From Symbiodinium microadriaticum (taxonomy: Eukaryota > Sar > Dinophyceae > Suessiales > Symbiodiniaceae), in NCBI GenBank assembly GCA_001939145.1, contig LSRX01000716.1:294668-358667 (forward strand): DNA of 64,000 bases, read 5' to 3'. Below are positions 33,391 through 45,900 of the stretch, piece by piece; the first letter of the stretch is position 1; each line of letters begins with the position of its first letter. The position numbers and the translations under genes were made by a program. Below the pieces are notes generated by a model, which was not told the DNA's origin, ran no database searches, and worked only from the letters and a program-made list of their open reading frames with translations.

Positions 33391-35405
33391 CCCGGGACCA
33401 CAATCTGCAGTCGCGCTTTCCCGCCACAGTGGTAAGTTCGATGTGTGAGACACAACCGACTTCACAGCTAACGCTGGAATTCCGTTTTCCGGAGCGTGCT
33501 GAAGAGAACGCCGTACAACCCCTTCTCCTTGTGCCTTGGTGACCCAGCTCCAAGAATCAGCACACGTTGCGATTAGGCTCTACAGGTCTTGCACATGATG
33601 AGTTCTCCCCCAGCCCAGAGCGAAGCACCCAACTGGAAGGTTTGACACCTGCGGCAGTTTGGTGAAAGTCGTTGAAGCGGTCCGGCACTTTGCGCCGGAG
33701 GCTGGAATGTAGTTGGGATGATGGCTGCACAGCAGGTAGTCCCTTCTGATAGTAAGTTGAGACATGCATGGGATGACAACATCGTCAGGGTTGTGCCAAA
33801 GCATCGTTTTGTTGAGGTTGCATGGTTTGCTTAACGTGACAATGTGAAAGAGGTTTTTTTAACGTTCAGCGGTGCAGGGGAGCGCACGCCGCCATGTTGA
33901 AGAATAACCCTGGCATTCCGTGCCTGTTGGTGTTGAAGGCTGACTGATGCACACAGTCTCGGACAGGCTCGGATCTACGCTGTGGGCACTCATGGTTACT
34001 TCTCCAAGGTGCAGCTCTTGCATCAGGGCAGGAGGTGAGTGGAGGGGATTCTTAGGTCGGGACTGAGTGTGCCTCCATGTCAGCAGAGGTCAAGTATCGT
34101 TGTGACGAGAGCGCTGTTGCAGGGGTCAGTCAGTTGTGACAGGAGAAGCGGATCTGAAGGCTGATAAGATCTCCGGGCTGCATCCAGCACTCGTAACTAC
34201 ACGGGAGTTGCACAGGATGCCAGCGAGCGAGTCGCGAAAATGATCACCGACCTCGGTTTGGAGGCTACAGCGAACCACACCGAATCTTCAGCTACGGATG
34301 TTTTTCGTGCAGAGCTTTGCGACTTAGACGGCTTTGACATGTCGAGACGATATCGATATCCCAAGCAAATGCAAGCGTACGATTCCACTCTGTCAGTGGA
34401 TCGCGGTCACCAACTGCATCTCCCAGAGAATGTCCGCGGCTTAGCGGCGCCGAGCGGCCGGTAGCGCGGAGCTCGAGTGCTGTGGCGCTTCCTCCTTGTT
34501 CTAGGGTCAAAAACGATGCCCGGGGGGGGGGGCTCCTCAACTCGAGGCCGCTGCAGAAGTTCCAGAAGCTCGGAATTGGAGACAGGCAGGAAGAGACTGT
34601 GAGTACTTTACGTTTTTCCTACTTCAACCGGCCGCGAGGCTAAAGGTTGTGGATGTCTCCAGGTTGGCCCTATGCTTGGATCGAAACTTCTGCGTAGCCG
34701 CATGAGTGAATGGCAAGCTTCGACCAGGGAGAATCGGGGAATCACTGTCATCACATCAGTTTGTGCCCAAGTCTTTGCCTGAAGTACCGAGGTTGCTGGA
34801 GCCATCATTCGGATTCACCTGGGAGCCAGCGTGAACCTGCCCAAGTTCCGACAGCTTGGGTTCGTGCCTCAGTACATGTGACAGCAGAATTGTTTGGGCT
34901 TCCCTTGCGCCATGACGGCACACTTCGGGAGCAAACTCTAGCACGAGCCGATTGCTTGTGATGAATCAGCTGCCATCCGGCAGGTCCTCGTGTGTGGGAC
35001 GATCCGTGATGTTGGTGGCCGTTTGTGCATCTGGCATCACGGCAGAGTGATTTAGACTGAGCAGAGCCCTCCGCCATGGCTTTCGCGAGAGCGGCACGCT
35101 TTCCGGTCCGGGTCCCCGGCCGGGACTTTTCTACACCCGGGCCGGGGACGTACAGCGCGAGGGCCAGCTGCGGGCTTCCTCGGGTCTTGGCACACACATT
35201 CGGCCAGCCATCTCGCGCAAAACCACGACCACTTCCCAAAGCCAAGGCGGTGGCGATAGTCAACGATGCACAACGGCAACCGACAACGCCACTGGACTGT
35301 GGTGGCACGACACCACGACTTCAGCAGGACGAGGCGCTGCCAAGTGTCGACGTTGCGCAGCTGGCACTGACAGCGCAACTGGGCCGTGGTGGACTTGGCA
35401 CGGTC

Positions 35406-35488
35406 GTCACGGGAGTTTTTAGTGGCAAGGCTATTGCCGTTAAGTATTACTTAACGGCAATGGCCTTGCCTCGAAAAACTCCCGTGAC
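35406..35488. repeat. 41-bp foldback made from the glycine-loop/AVK coding segment
   Basis: Arms 35406-35446 and 35448-35488 with a 1-nt loop and three mismatches. The left arm codes VTGVFSGKAIAVK. The reverse complement of the right arm would code VTGVFRGKAIAVK. Confidence 0.95.
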
Positions 35489-35773
35489 ACCTCCTATCGA
35501 ACCCGGCGGAGGATCGCCGGGCGTTGCATACAGAGGCAATGCTCCTAAGTCGAATCGACCATCCGAATGTGGTCACCGTTTTGTGTCTCGTAGCTGACGA
35601 CGAAAACACGATCGGGTTTGGCATGGAAACGCTACGGAAAAGCCTCCAAGAGGCTCATAACAAAAGAGAACTGAATGGACGTGTCCTTGCCGAGGCCTTT
35701 AGTCCGACGTGCCAGGGTGTGGCACACATCCATGGCCTGTTGGTAGCGCACAGGAGCTGAAGCAGGCTGACGA

Positions 35774-35855
35774 GGTTTTGGATCGACTTCCGGGAAATTT
35801 GTTAGCAGTGTCCGGGGACACTGCTAACAATTTTCCCGGAAGTCAATCCAAAACC
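35774..35855. repeat. 40-bp foldback made from the catalytic-loop coding segment
   Basis: Arms 35774-35813 and 35816-35855 with a 2-nt loop and two mismatches. The left arm codes VLDRLPGNLLAVS. The reverse complement of the right arm has a stop and an N-to-K change. A further 11-bp inverted repeat follows at 35857-35867 and 35886-35896. Confidence 0.95.
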
Positions 35856-36084
35856 ATCATGTAGGCATCTTCGGCAAGCCGTGCTTGCCTACATGAAGGG
35901 GTACACTTTCTTCACTTTGCTCGGAGAAACACCAGCCAACCACGAGACGGGGAAACTGCAAAGATGGGTGATGTCTTTGATGAGTCCGGTAGAGGAAAGG
36001 CCATCGATGCAGCAGATCTTGGAGCAATGCACCGAGCCCATCGAAGATGAACCAGAGCCGACATACTGCCGGCTCTTCTTGTGA

Positions 36085-38147
36085 AGCCACCTCTTCTTGT
36101 GAAGCCACCGGCAGGCCAAGATATATTCACAAAGCTATTTGGGAGCTCCGAGTTGTGTTGATCAAGCGTGCGCAGAGGCAAAGGCTCTGGCTTTGAGCAA
36201 CTTGTGAAGTGTAGGGCCATGTAGGGCCCGTCATGAAAGCGCTCGGCCAGCGTGCGGCAGGGAGCCCTCTAGGTCCTTCGGGCGATCTTACAGGATTGGT
36301 TGAGCGGTGGCATGACTTCAGCTACAGTGACCCTCGACTGGTGAACGTTGCTCCACAGGAGCTTCTTGATCCAAACAATGGTTCCAAGACTATGCCACCA
36401 GGCCAATGACGGGAAAGTGTGCGGCATGCATTCAAAGCCACGTCCGGTCCACTGACCTGGGACGATCCAATTCCCAGCGAAGCGCACGCGGGTAATGAAT
36501 GTCCTGCCCCTTTGTGCCCTGGAAAAGCAGGTTGATGATTGAAGCCGCCGTTTGTCCGTTTCTCATTGTCTACAGATTCGACGGCATGCAGATCAGTGGC
36601 TCGCTCGCGACCCTCCACTGTGGGAGCTTCAGAGACAGGGAGGACTAGCGGAGCTACGACGATCCGTGGACTACGGTTTCGCATCTCGACCTTGCCACGC
36701 ACGGTGAGACTGCTGTTCTGACCCTGGCAGCAAAGACGATGCCTCGTTAGCCGGCGTGTGAGAATGGGAGTTTGCAGTGCAATCTTTTGCTGTCAGACAC
36801 GAACTTGTTCCTCTTCTGCTCCTTGCCTAGCGAACGGGTTTACCCCGCCGCCAGCCAGAGAGCGCTCGCCGTGGGAATCGGCAGTGAAAGCATGAAAACA
36901 TTGTTCCGCACCATAGCAATTGGTTGTCATCAGAAGTGCTTGTAGAACCGGCCCGCACTTGACTGTTTTCGGCTCGTATTCCTACTGGAAGCCTGGCGCT
37001 GATCCTCGCTCGAGAATTATTGCAATTCTTGCAAGGCCAATGAATCCAGATCCACTGCTTGCAGAAGCTGCTTTTGCAGAGCCCCCAGCTACCCACAGTG
37101 TTCGAGGTAGGCAGAGCGGTGGTGAAGGGGCGAAGGTGAGTACCGGCGACTCTGTCCATGTTCAGGTGCCAACGACACAATACACGCTCCGAGCCCTTAC
37201 CTTAGGGGACTTCTCAGTTCCTGGTGGGAGTTGCAGAGACTTGTAGCTTCTGCGCACGAGTGCTCAGGGCGCCTCCGCACCGGTACCAAGTGCAGAGACG
37301 TGATGTGCCAGAGTAGCACTCTGTGGACTGGCAGCTTCACGAACAGTTTTCCTTGTGTGCATCGTAATTCCAGTAACAGCAGCAAGCCTCGACATTGCAC
37401 AAAGAAGGTGGGATTCGATCGGGACAAAGATGTGTCAGACAGTCCGATGTGGGGTGCGATGTTCGGTTCTGTTTCTCATGGCCTGCTAGCATCAAGTCAC
37501 GTCTGTGACCGGAGTGGAGGCGTCTGCATGCGTACAGTGGCGTTTACATATTCGACATCCACGTATCAACACTGTTGGTATCTGTTGCTTCTTGATGTGA
37601 AGCTGAATGTGGTCTCTCGTAGGGTTTGACAGCCTGGGCATGGAACGGAGGTAACATGTACCAAGGCATATTAGAGGATTCTGGAGGTGTTGTTCTCACA
37701 CGCTTGCAGGCACAGTCAAACCTCGCCTAGACAGAAAGATCGCTTGCCGGCAAAAAAGATGTTGTGCGTCAGGATTGCACGATTCAAGTCTGAGTAACGT
37801 GTGGGCACAAGACATGCTGTGGCGAAAGCTGTGAACATGATGAGGTAGTAAGATTAGAGAGACCGCTCGTTTGTTTGTGGAGCACGTTTCCTCCTTTGTG
37901 TGACCAATCGCAGGGTATGATCGAAGAAGCGTGGAATCAGGCAAATGATTGCACTGGTAGGGCATGAGCGACGTAGACAAGGGTCATACTGAATTATAGG
38001 TGACGCGAGTTCCTACGTTCAAGACTATGGCGAACGTGGGCCAGGGTTGTGCCTACCGTTGCGCAGGCGATTGCTTCAGGAGGGTAACCTGTGACACTGG
38101 CTCAAGCTTCCTGGGGCATCGGCCCGGGGTGGCAAACTGACGAAGCC
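36085..38147. other. 2.1 kb without a recognised gene
   Basis: Frames at 36539-36721, 36920-37246 and 37231-37629 are open on + but match no family I know. An 18-bp tandem duplication (36073-36108) spans the kinase stop codon at its left edge. Nothing else is supported. Confidence 0.45.
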
Positions 38148-41100
38148 ATGGCAGAGACCGAGAAAAAGAAAAAGAAGAAGGCGGAACTTCGTAGTCAGAA
38201 AGGGCATTGGGGATGGGCCGTCGCCACATCCACAAATAGTCTGAAAAGGGACGCCTGGCAGGCGGGGGAAGAGCTGTACATAAAGCCGGAAGAGACTCAG
38301 AAGCCGATTGACACGTCTAAGCCAGCGACCCAGCGACCTCAGACTTGAGCGAAAAAACGACAACGAGCCGAACCTCAGTGGTCGCCTTTGTGGAGCCGCA
38401 TTTGCACCATGTTCTTGGCTTTCGAGGTGGCCGCTGCTGCTCAAGAACTACTCGAAGCTGCTGGTCAGGCCTAGTTCAGCTCGACTTACACTCTTCACAT
38501 GTAGCCACCACCAGCTGTGATTTGAAGTGGTGGCAGCTTCGAGAGCAAAGCTGAAACTTGTTTGGTTCAGAAAGCCTGGCCCGCTTCGTCCTATCAAGAA
38601 ACACAGCTGTGGTTCTATCACGCTCTGAATTTTGTTGATCTTGGCTTCACGTCAGGACGGGTCACTACACTCCCTTGCCCTTCGGATGCTCACCGATGAC
38701 ACGGCCGCTAGACGTTCCAACCTTGGATTTCGTGGCTCGAGCTCTGAGCTCGCGTCCACGCCTTGCAGCTGCCCTTCGCAGGCTTACCTGCTCTACGGCA
38801 TTCTCAACTTGGACAAGCCTGTGAACCCTTCTAGCCATGAGGCTCATGAAGCTTTCATTCCTATGGCCCCAGCCATGCGGTGCGTGTCAGGTGGTCTCCT
38901 GGATTAAGCGGATTATGAACTGCGAGAAGACCGGACACTCGGGCACTTTGGATCCCAAGGCCCGGGTCCAAGGTCCAAGCTGCCTCTCAGGATTGCGATC
39001 ACTCTCCTCATCTCTTCGTCTGTAGCTTCGAGTCCAGGATGCTTTTGCCATGCTGCAAGGTTTCCGGATGCCTTCTCGTGTGCTTAAACCGAGCAACGCG
39101 CCTCGTGAAAGCCCAGCAGTCAGCGGGCAAAGAGTGCGCCTACATGCAGCACTTCCGGTGGTTGAGTTTGATGAAAGCAGAAACGACAGCGACCTCACTA
39201 AAAGGCGACCCAAGTCTTGCAGCACAGCAGGGTGGCGTGGTCATGGGCGACTTGCGACACCACTTCTGGGACAGAGGTACATTGCTGTAGTTCGATTCCA
39301 TTCTGACGTTGGCAGTGCGTCGAAGGTCCAGAAGGCACTGGCCTATCTCTGTCTGTGTCTGTGTGTGTGTGAAAGAAGACCTTGAGAGCGTCCTTCCCAG
39401 AGCTGCCCACAGTCGCTGATGTGTGAAGGCCTTGGACGAACTGACCGGAGCATGCTTTCAGAGGCGTTCCTTGGGGAGAGCTCTAAGAGCGGTTTTGTAA
39501 GGAACAATGTCTGGAATCCACAGACAGTGCGACTCTTTTTGCGGCTCAGGCCTCCGGTAATTTCGGCGGTGAAAAGGCAGCTGCGCGTTCGCTGCCGGCT
39601 CGGCTTCACATGCTGTTGTGGACCATGCCGGAATTTGGCGTCCGTCACACTTCCATCTGGCACCCAAGGTACCATCTACGAGGTCTGAGAGCTTCCGAGT
39701 GCATGAAGATTCTGGCAAATCACATGACAGCGCTGCGTTTGATAGCAACCTGCAACCATCTGCAACCTGTGGCGGGTACTGTGCTGAGACCGTTGTCTTC
39801 GGCTTTGGGGGCCAGTCGTGAAAGCCTTTTTCGCAGGCGAAGCTGCTTGAGTACAATGCGAAAAGAGCCCTGGCTGATGGTTTCTAAAATAAAAGCAGGG
39901 GACTACAGGTGCATTGGTCGCCTGCCTCAACGAAGAGGACCATTGCAATTCTTGATGCGGTGAAGAACGCTTCACTGTCTACCTGCAGCAAAGTGCTATG
40001 GCAACCAGGCTAAGCCACAAAGCCGAATCGAGTGAAGAGATTGAGGCTTGGGGCCTGTTCGGTTCAAGGTACGTTATCTGATCTGATTCGATACATGTAG
40101 GGCCGGGCACTGTGCAGACATTCTGATGTCAATGCTATGTCTGCGGATGAATGCACAAGAGTGTGCATGCGTGTCTTTACTTTTGCACCCTTTTTCATAC
40201 ACACAACACCTGCTAGACGACTATACTGACGTGCGCAGTCGCGTGGCCTGCCCAGGCGATCAGCTTTCTGATGCTTGTTACAGCTGAGGACAGATGGCAG
40301 TTGTTTGGGCCTCCTGCGAGGCATTGCGGAGGGGAAGCAGCCAGCAAATGCCTAACACTGCCCATGCCCTTGTGCTAGGCTGTAAGTGCAAAACCTGTCG
40401 CCAGTGCAGGCCGGAACCTACATTAGAACTCTTTGCGTTCATCTCGGCTTCATGTTGGGTGTTGGCGCCCACATGCAGGCAGCGGGGCCAATGTCGCTTG
40501 CACTATGTTATGAAGTAGTTGAAGTGTTCCCATCTGGAATCTGGAATGCCTAAATGCCAGGCAGTGCTCACATCAAAGCACTAATTGCCAGGAGCTTCGG
40601 CGAAATAGGTCTGGCGTCCTGGACGAACATAAATACATGTCCACGAAGCATGGCTGCATCGAGTCCTGTTCTTTTGTTTTGTCCGTCACGCTGTGTGCAC
40701 GAGGAGGAGCATGTTTTTTTTATGGCAGCCAAGGATGCATGACGTCCTAGACGCGCAGTACATGTGACCCTCGCATGTCTTCCGATGTCTCACACCCCGT
40801 TTAGTTGAGCATGGAGCATGTGCTTTGAGATGCGTGGATGCGGTTTCAGACAGCAGCTTTGCGGATTCGTTCAGACATCGAGCCTTGGAAGTCACCCAAA
40901 CTCCCGAAACTGATCGGGCTTTCGGAAGAACCTTATTGCTTGTTTTGCCTTACATTCGGGGTGTGCGTGTGCTGCCGGCTTGTTGCAGACAGAACAAAGG
41001 TCTACGGACACAGTACTCACCAGTTTTCTGTCTTAGCGCAAAGGAGATAAGAAAAAGAGGCGATACCTTTCAGCCCAAAACCTTAACCAGAAAAGAGAGG

Positions 41101-42844
41101 CTGACTTCACACGGGGTCAAGCTTGCTGAATGCAGGCTTTTGGGCTTTTCGGTTGCTGAGGCTGGGAACGTGCAACTTTAACAAAGCCACCGAAACCCTC
41201 TGTTTACATGGGAGAGCTGGGCTGTGTGTTTAGACCCGGGGAAGCTGGCTGCTGAGGGCAGAGGTGAGATGGACTCTGTAGAGTTGGATTAAGCATGAGA
41301 CTTGCGGGTCTTGCCTCCTATGGACTTCTGCGGCAGGTAGCACAGGTATTTCAGGCAACGGCAAAGGCCACAGCTGGCCAAGCTGTCACAGCATGGGGTC
41401 GGCGAACGCGAAATTGGTGGCTTCTTCTGGCAGAAGTCTTGGGAACTTGGAGACTCGGGGTTATTTGGGACGCCAACCTGGCCAGGTACAACAACATGAG
41501 AGACGAAAAGTACTTGCGTCGAATCGTTATGCCTTTGGAGCTCATTCTCACAAACTACCCGCGAATCGTCGTCAAGGACACGCATCCACCACAGTTCCGA
41601 GACTGAGCTGCTGTCCAACTCGCTATGCTCGCAAAATTCCACCTTCGGCAACAGTCTGCCGTGGGTTGATCATCAGCAACTGTCGCAGGACAGCGCCGTC
41701 AACGCCATTTGTTACGGGGCGCAGCTCATGATCCCAGGGGTGCTGCGGTTCGAGCAAGAGATTGAGGCAGTCTGTCTGAGACAGTCCACCTTGTGGGAGT
41801 TTTGACTCGACCTGCCGTGCTTGCCCCATGCTTTAGGATCGTACGGTTTTGGCACGCAGGTCGGCTCGGAAATAGTCATGATGACAACGAAGGGAGAGGC
41901 AAGCAGATTTCAATGAGAAGCTGCGTTGTGCCTCGTGCTTATGCAGTCTAATTGAGAAGCCAAGCATCCAGGGCTGGATTGTAAGCAAGTTCTGCAGTTC
42001 GGGAGGAACTAGCGCTTAATGGCAGATCTGGCATTCCTCTCACTGTGGTTCAGGCCATCGCGACTGGGATTGCCCAGATGACTACGGCAGTCATCGCTTC
42101 CGTGGACCATGGTGTTGTAGCGGCGACTTGCTCCAATCAAGAGCCCAGCTGAGCCACGGCAGTATCCAACATCGGTTCAGATGGCTGGCGAAACGAGGGC
42201 CTGAGCCTATGTGTCCCAGGTGATAAAGCGCGTCATCATGGAGCGGGACACATACAACATGCTCGAGACCTGGCAGTGAGAACAAGCTGATCTGTTGGTG
42301 TCATGGGTCCATGGGTTCCCGAAGGCGATGGGGCTATGGCCCTCGTTCAAGTGATAAGAAGAAGCTCATCCTGGCGGGAAAGCTGACAGAAAAGGCAAGC
42401 AGTGTTGTACTGTTGTGATTCTTGTGTACAGCACTGGTAGTTTTCAGCCTTGTTGCCACGGATCTGAAGTTCTGAAACGGGGCCTGCACAGCCAGGGCAA
42501 GCCTAACGAGAACACACCGAAGGCATGGCTCTTGGGCCAAGGAAGGCCTGGAATCGGATGGGAGAGTCTGTTTTATCCGAGTGGTAGGGACATGGATGTA
42601 AGTTGTGAGTGCAAGTGAGCTCAGGTGGAGCTACCTTCCGAAGCTCACAAGCGAAGAAGCTCAGGCGGAGATGGACGAAGCGCTAAAAGCCGCAGCCACC
42701 TCAGCATTTTGAGCCTGAGACGTGGCACAAATGCTCGGAAGCATGGTGGGAAGCTGCCTTGACCTTGAGGCAGCCAAAGCTGGCAAGAAAAAGCGCGCAG
42801 CAGAGGCTGGTGATGTGCGGAGCCACAATCTAAAGGTCGCCTGA
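38148..42844 (+). CDS. CBF5: CBF5/dyskerin, H/ACA snoRNP pseudouridine synthase
   Basis: Catalytic subunit of H/ACA ribonucleoproteins, which converts uridine to pseudouridine in rRNA and snRNA in the nucleolus. The start ATG at 38148 has good context and a Lys-rich N-terminus. Then [41 protein letters not shown] (exons to 38320, 38427-38468, from 38656), [23 protein letters not shown], and the TruB catalytic motif GHSGTLDPK (38936-38959). Next are [20 protein letters not shown] (39060), [16 protein letters not shown] (39278), [15 protein letters not shown] (39549), [20 protein letters not shown] (40298), [20 protein letters not shown] (40413) and MHDVLDAQ. The PUA region follows: [15 protein letters not shown] (41512), [20 protein letters not shown] (41694), [16 protein letters not shown] (42070), [12 protein letters not shown] (42220), [10 protein letters not shown] (42322) and [12 protein letters not shown] Lys-rich tail ends at 42844. 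Several introns are GC-AG. The last two exons are less certain. Confidence 0.95.
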
Positions 42845-42954
42845 CGACATGTTACAGCAGAGCTATTGCGCACTCAGGCAGGGGGCTATTTCAGGGTCAG
42901 GGATCTGCGGGCATACATCACAGGCCATTCAGGTCCAAGAGCAGTCCAGTTTTC

Positions 42955-45900
42955 ATGATGCAACGCGAAGAATGTCTGGACATGGACGGCGGTACTGCTG
43001 CAGCGGATGCGACGGCTGCGAAACTTCATAGTTGTTCAACTGACGCGGCTGTGCGAAGAGATGACCATCTGCGATCGTTTATTCAGGAGGAGTTTGGCAA
43101 GCAGGCTGATCTGCTTCAGGAATTGTCTTCTCAAATCAGGTCTGCAGTGGAAGGCGGTGTGGCACAGCGTGGACATGTGCGGGAGTTTTCCTTTGCGCAT
43201 CGCCCATCTCCCTCGGCTAAGAAAGCCCCCAAAGCTGCTGGCGACGATCCGCGTCTTGATGATTCTGACACACATGCCAAGACTAGCGCTGAAGGCAAGA
43301 GGGAGCACCACAAGGATCACAACAAGTTCTACGAGCCAGGTGGGATCTGACAAAAAGACTCTCAGAGTAGACCATCCTCCTGTACCTGGCTCCCAGGCTC
43401 CCAACCTAAGACCACGCACCAGGAAGCAAAAGGTTTTGAGTTTTACACGCGGTTACACGCGTTGACCGTTGACACGCCTTTTCCTGCCGTGAAGAAGGTG
43501 CTTGCCTCATGGCCGCGAAGGCTATGGTTATAGTGTCTGCTATACTCCGTCTTCGCCTGCCCTGGAGTTGGAATAAACCCGCAACAATGCACTTCCCTAT
43601 CTGAAGTCTTCCTTTGCAACTAGAGCTAGAAGTACCATCCCCTTGACAGCTGCACCGCATGGCATCCAACGCCTATCTGGACCAGTTGCCACGGGTGCTG
43701 AGGTAGGTGGTACTGAATGAATAGTTCGCCCAGGCATTGAGATTGAGATGATGCATCATCCCCTGCTTGCTGGATCGAGTGAGACCTGTCGCTCGTACAC
43801 TGGAGATAGGTGAGGTAGGTGAGCCAAGCAACACTAGAATCTTGTAGCACAGTACAGTGGATCTGTTTGTTCTCAACGAGCTCGCACAGGGAGCCTGTAT
43901 CTGTTGATGTCGCCCCAGACTCGCTTGGTAGTTGCTAATCCTCAAGTCGTCGAGCTTGCATAAGTCCTAGACGGACTCCTGACACCTCGAATCCTAGACC
44001 CGGAGCCCTGGACCCCGAACCAGACGCCTCGCATGTTACACTCAACCCATGTAAGCAGCAACACACTGGTCAGACTCTTGATGCGCCACATGCCACGGAC
44101 CAAAGCATCTGCGTCACAGGCGACCCATTCTGGGACAACGAGTTGCAGACGAGACTGAATGAGCATCAGAGAAAGGCCTTCGCGAAAGCCAAGTCTGCCA
44201 CGATGAACTCCTCGGGCCACCACGAGTCTAAACCACAACCAGGATTCTTGAGTGGTATTGCGCACACCATTGTCTCTTCTAGCATCTTCCAGGCGGGCAT
44301 CATGCTTCTCATCCTGATCAACCTCGTACTGCTGGGAGTTGAGGTCGATGTAGCTTCCACCTTGCCACCTGGTGAAGAGCCCCCGTGGTTTCAAACGGTG
44401 AACGTGATTATCGTTCTAATTTTCGTCGCCGAGATTGTCTTGAAGTTCGTCGCACACGGATGCAGAGACTTCTTCTGCGGTCCGGATAGGTGGTGGAATA
44501 ATTTCGATTTGGCAATTATTGCTGCGTCCGTCTTCGAGACTGCAATGGAGCTCATTGCATCTGCAATATCTGTGGGCAGCGTGGATTCAAGCCATTTGCG
44601 AATAATGCGCTTCGTGCGCCTGGGTCGAGCTCTTCGTGGAGTCCGTGTCATGCGACTGCTTCGCTTCATTTCCGCTCTTCGGTCGATCGTTTTTGCGATT
44701 CTGAGCACCTTGTGGTCGCTGGTTTGGACCCTGGTTCTTCTGATTCTGCTGTTCTACTGCTTCGGTGCCTACGATGCATCTACTGTCAGCTCTCCCATTC
44801 GCTGCCCTCTGCCGGCCCTTTTAGCGCTTTGCTTTTGCCTTCATTTCGGCCCAGGTGTCATCCTTGCCCAGCTCGTGTCTGACCACTGCCGATTCTCAGC
44901 ACTTAGAGCCTATGGGATTCTGGCAGTCCTGTGCAGCTGGGAGACTTGGGACTTGGGACTCTGTCCATCAGCGTTTGATCTCTGTGCAGAAGTATGCCTC
45001 TATCTGTGTGTATGTATGTGTGTATGTATGTATGTATATATATATATACATATATATATACACACACACATTGCACAGACATGCTATACAGATCGGAAAA
45101 CATGTTTGTGTGTATGAATACCTGCACGAATCTCACCACGAACGTACTTCTGAAGCTACAGATGTATTTATACACATATGCACGCACGTACTTGTGTATT
45201 GTTTTCTCCAGCTCTCTCTTGCTCTCTCCAAGCTTCGAATGGACAGCACAGTTCCCAAGAATAAGAAGCAGAAGCTTGCTTTTTGAATTACCGACCCCAG
45301 TCCTCCAGGAGCACCGGGGCCCCTGAACCCTGAATCAGAAATACCTCCAAGAGCGCGCAACACGGGTCTCAAAAGCTCGATCAGAGCATCGGTTTTCTCG
45401 TTAATTTAGCTGTTGAGACCCATGCGGTGCGAGCACAGTTGCGCCCTGAAATGTGTGTCCACTGCAAGCAGGGCGAAGCGAAGCCAATCCAGCTTCCTCC
45501 TGCTGCATGCATGAAACCTCAACCACAGCTAGGGGTGAAAGTGGCTCAGCCTGTACATGTTTGATGTGCACACCATGTGTCAGGCCTTTCCTCAGCGGGA
45601 GCTGAAGACTCTATGCCGTGATTGTTTAGACTCGGGCTTCGTTCCCTTCAAGGTTTTCCTTTTCTTCGAGACGAGTGCAGTGGCTAAGGTCGATACCAGG
45701 ATCCATCAGAGGAGTGCTCACCAGTGCTACGAAGGTTCTGGTCCAGCGTCCCGGAGAGCATGCTCCTTGGTGGAGTTGATTCGTGAGAGTAAAGTCCCTA
45801 TAGTTCCACTCAGGCAACACTCGGCCTTCTTCTAGCAACTCTTGCAGCTGCATGAAAAGCCCTTGTGTTTCAAGTGTCGCCGGGTGTTTTCCCACCAGAG

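Larger units (their letters stand above)
30207..35075. other. 4.9 kb without a recognised gene
   Basis: May hold the 3' end of the channel gene and intergenic DNA. A + frame at about 30800-30942 (RYGSVGFDRIFVEVL) and another at about 34160-34464 (GVAQDASERVAKMITDLGLE) look amino-acid-like but match no family I know. 31470-31560 is TAG/ACT-rich. The decamer arrays at 33031-33390 are the main structure. Confidence 0.4.
35076..36084 (+). pseudogene. Protein kinase (TKL/RAF-like), missing its central catalytic segment
   Basis: An N-terminal segment with a PGPGTY motif (35137-35154) leads to the kinase N-lobe: LGRGGLGTVVTGVFSGKAIAVK, with the glycine loop at about 35384-35420 and the IAVK lysine at 35439-35441. 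After a probable intron comes EAMLLSRIDHPNVVTV (35531), then MTLRKSL-like hinge sequence and VAHIHGLLVAHR (35718-35753). DRLPGNLLAV, the expected catalytic loop, begins at 35781. No DFG, APE or following helix-F segment is present. Sequence resumes at the C-lobe with VMSLMSPVEERPSMQQILEQC (35968) and stops at 36084. Either ~80 residues were lost or the exons lie elsewhere. Two foldbacks sit exactly on the AVK and catalytic-loop segments. The gene is likely inactive, or the locus is rearranged. Confidence 0.7.

Noticed and set aside
33014..33435. Ten-residue repeat proteins on both strands
   Set aside because: A 10-bp tandem repeat with few stops gives 10-residue periodic frames on both strands automatically.
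38097..38106. Relict spliced-leader tag (TGGCTCAAG) upstream of CBF5
   Set aside because: Only nine bases match the 3' end of the dinoflagellate spliced leader, and the same word occurs at an ordinary 3' splice site near 9615, so chance or acceptor function is likelier.
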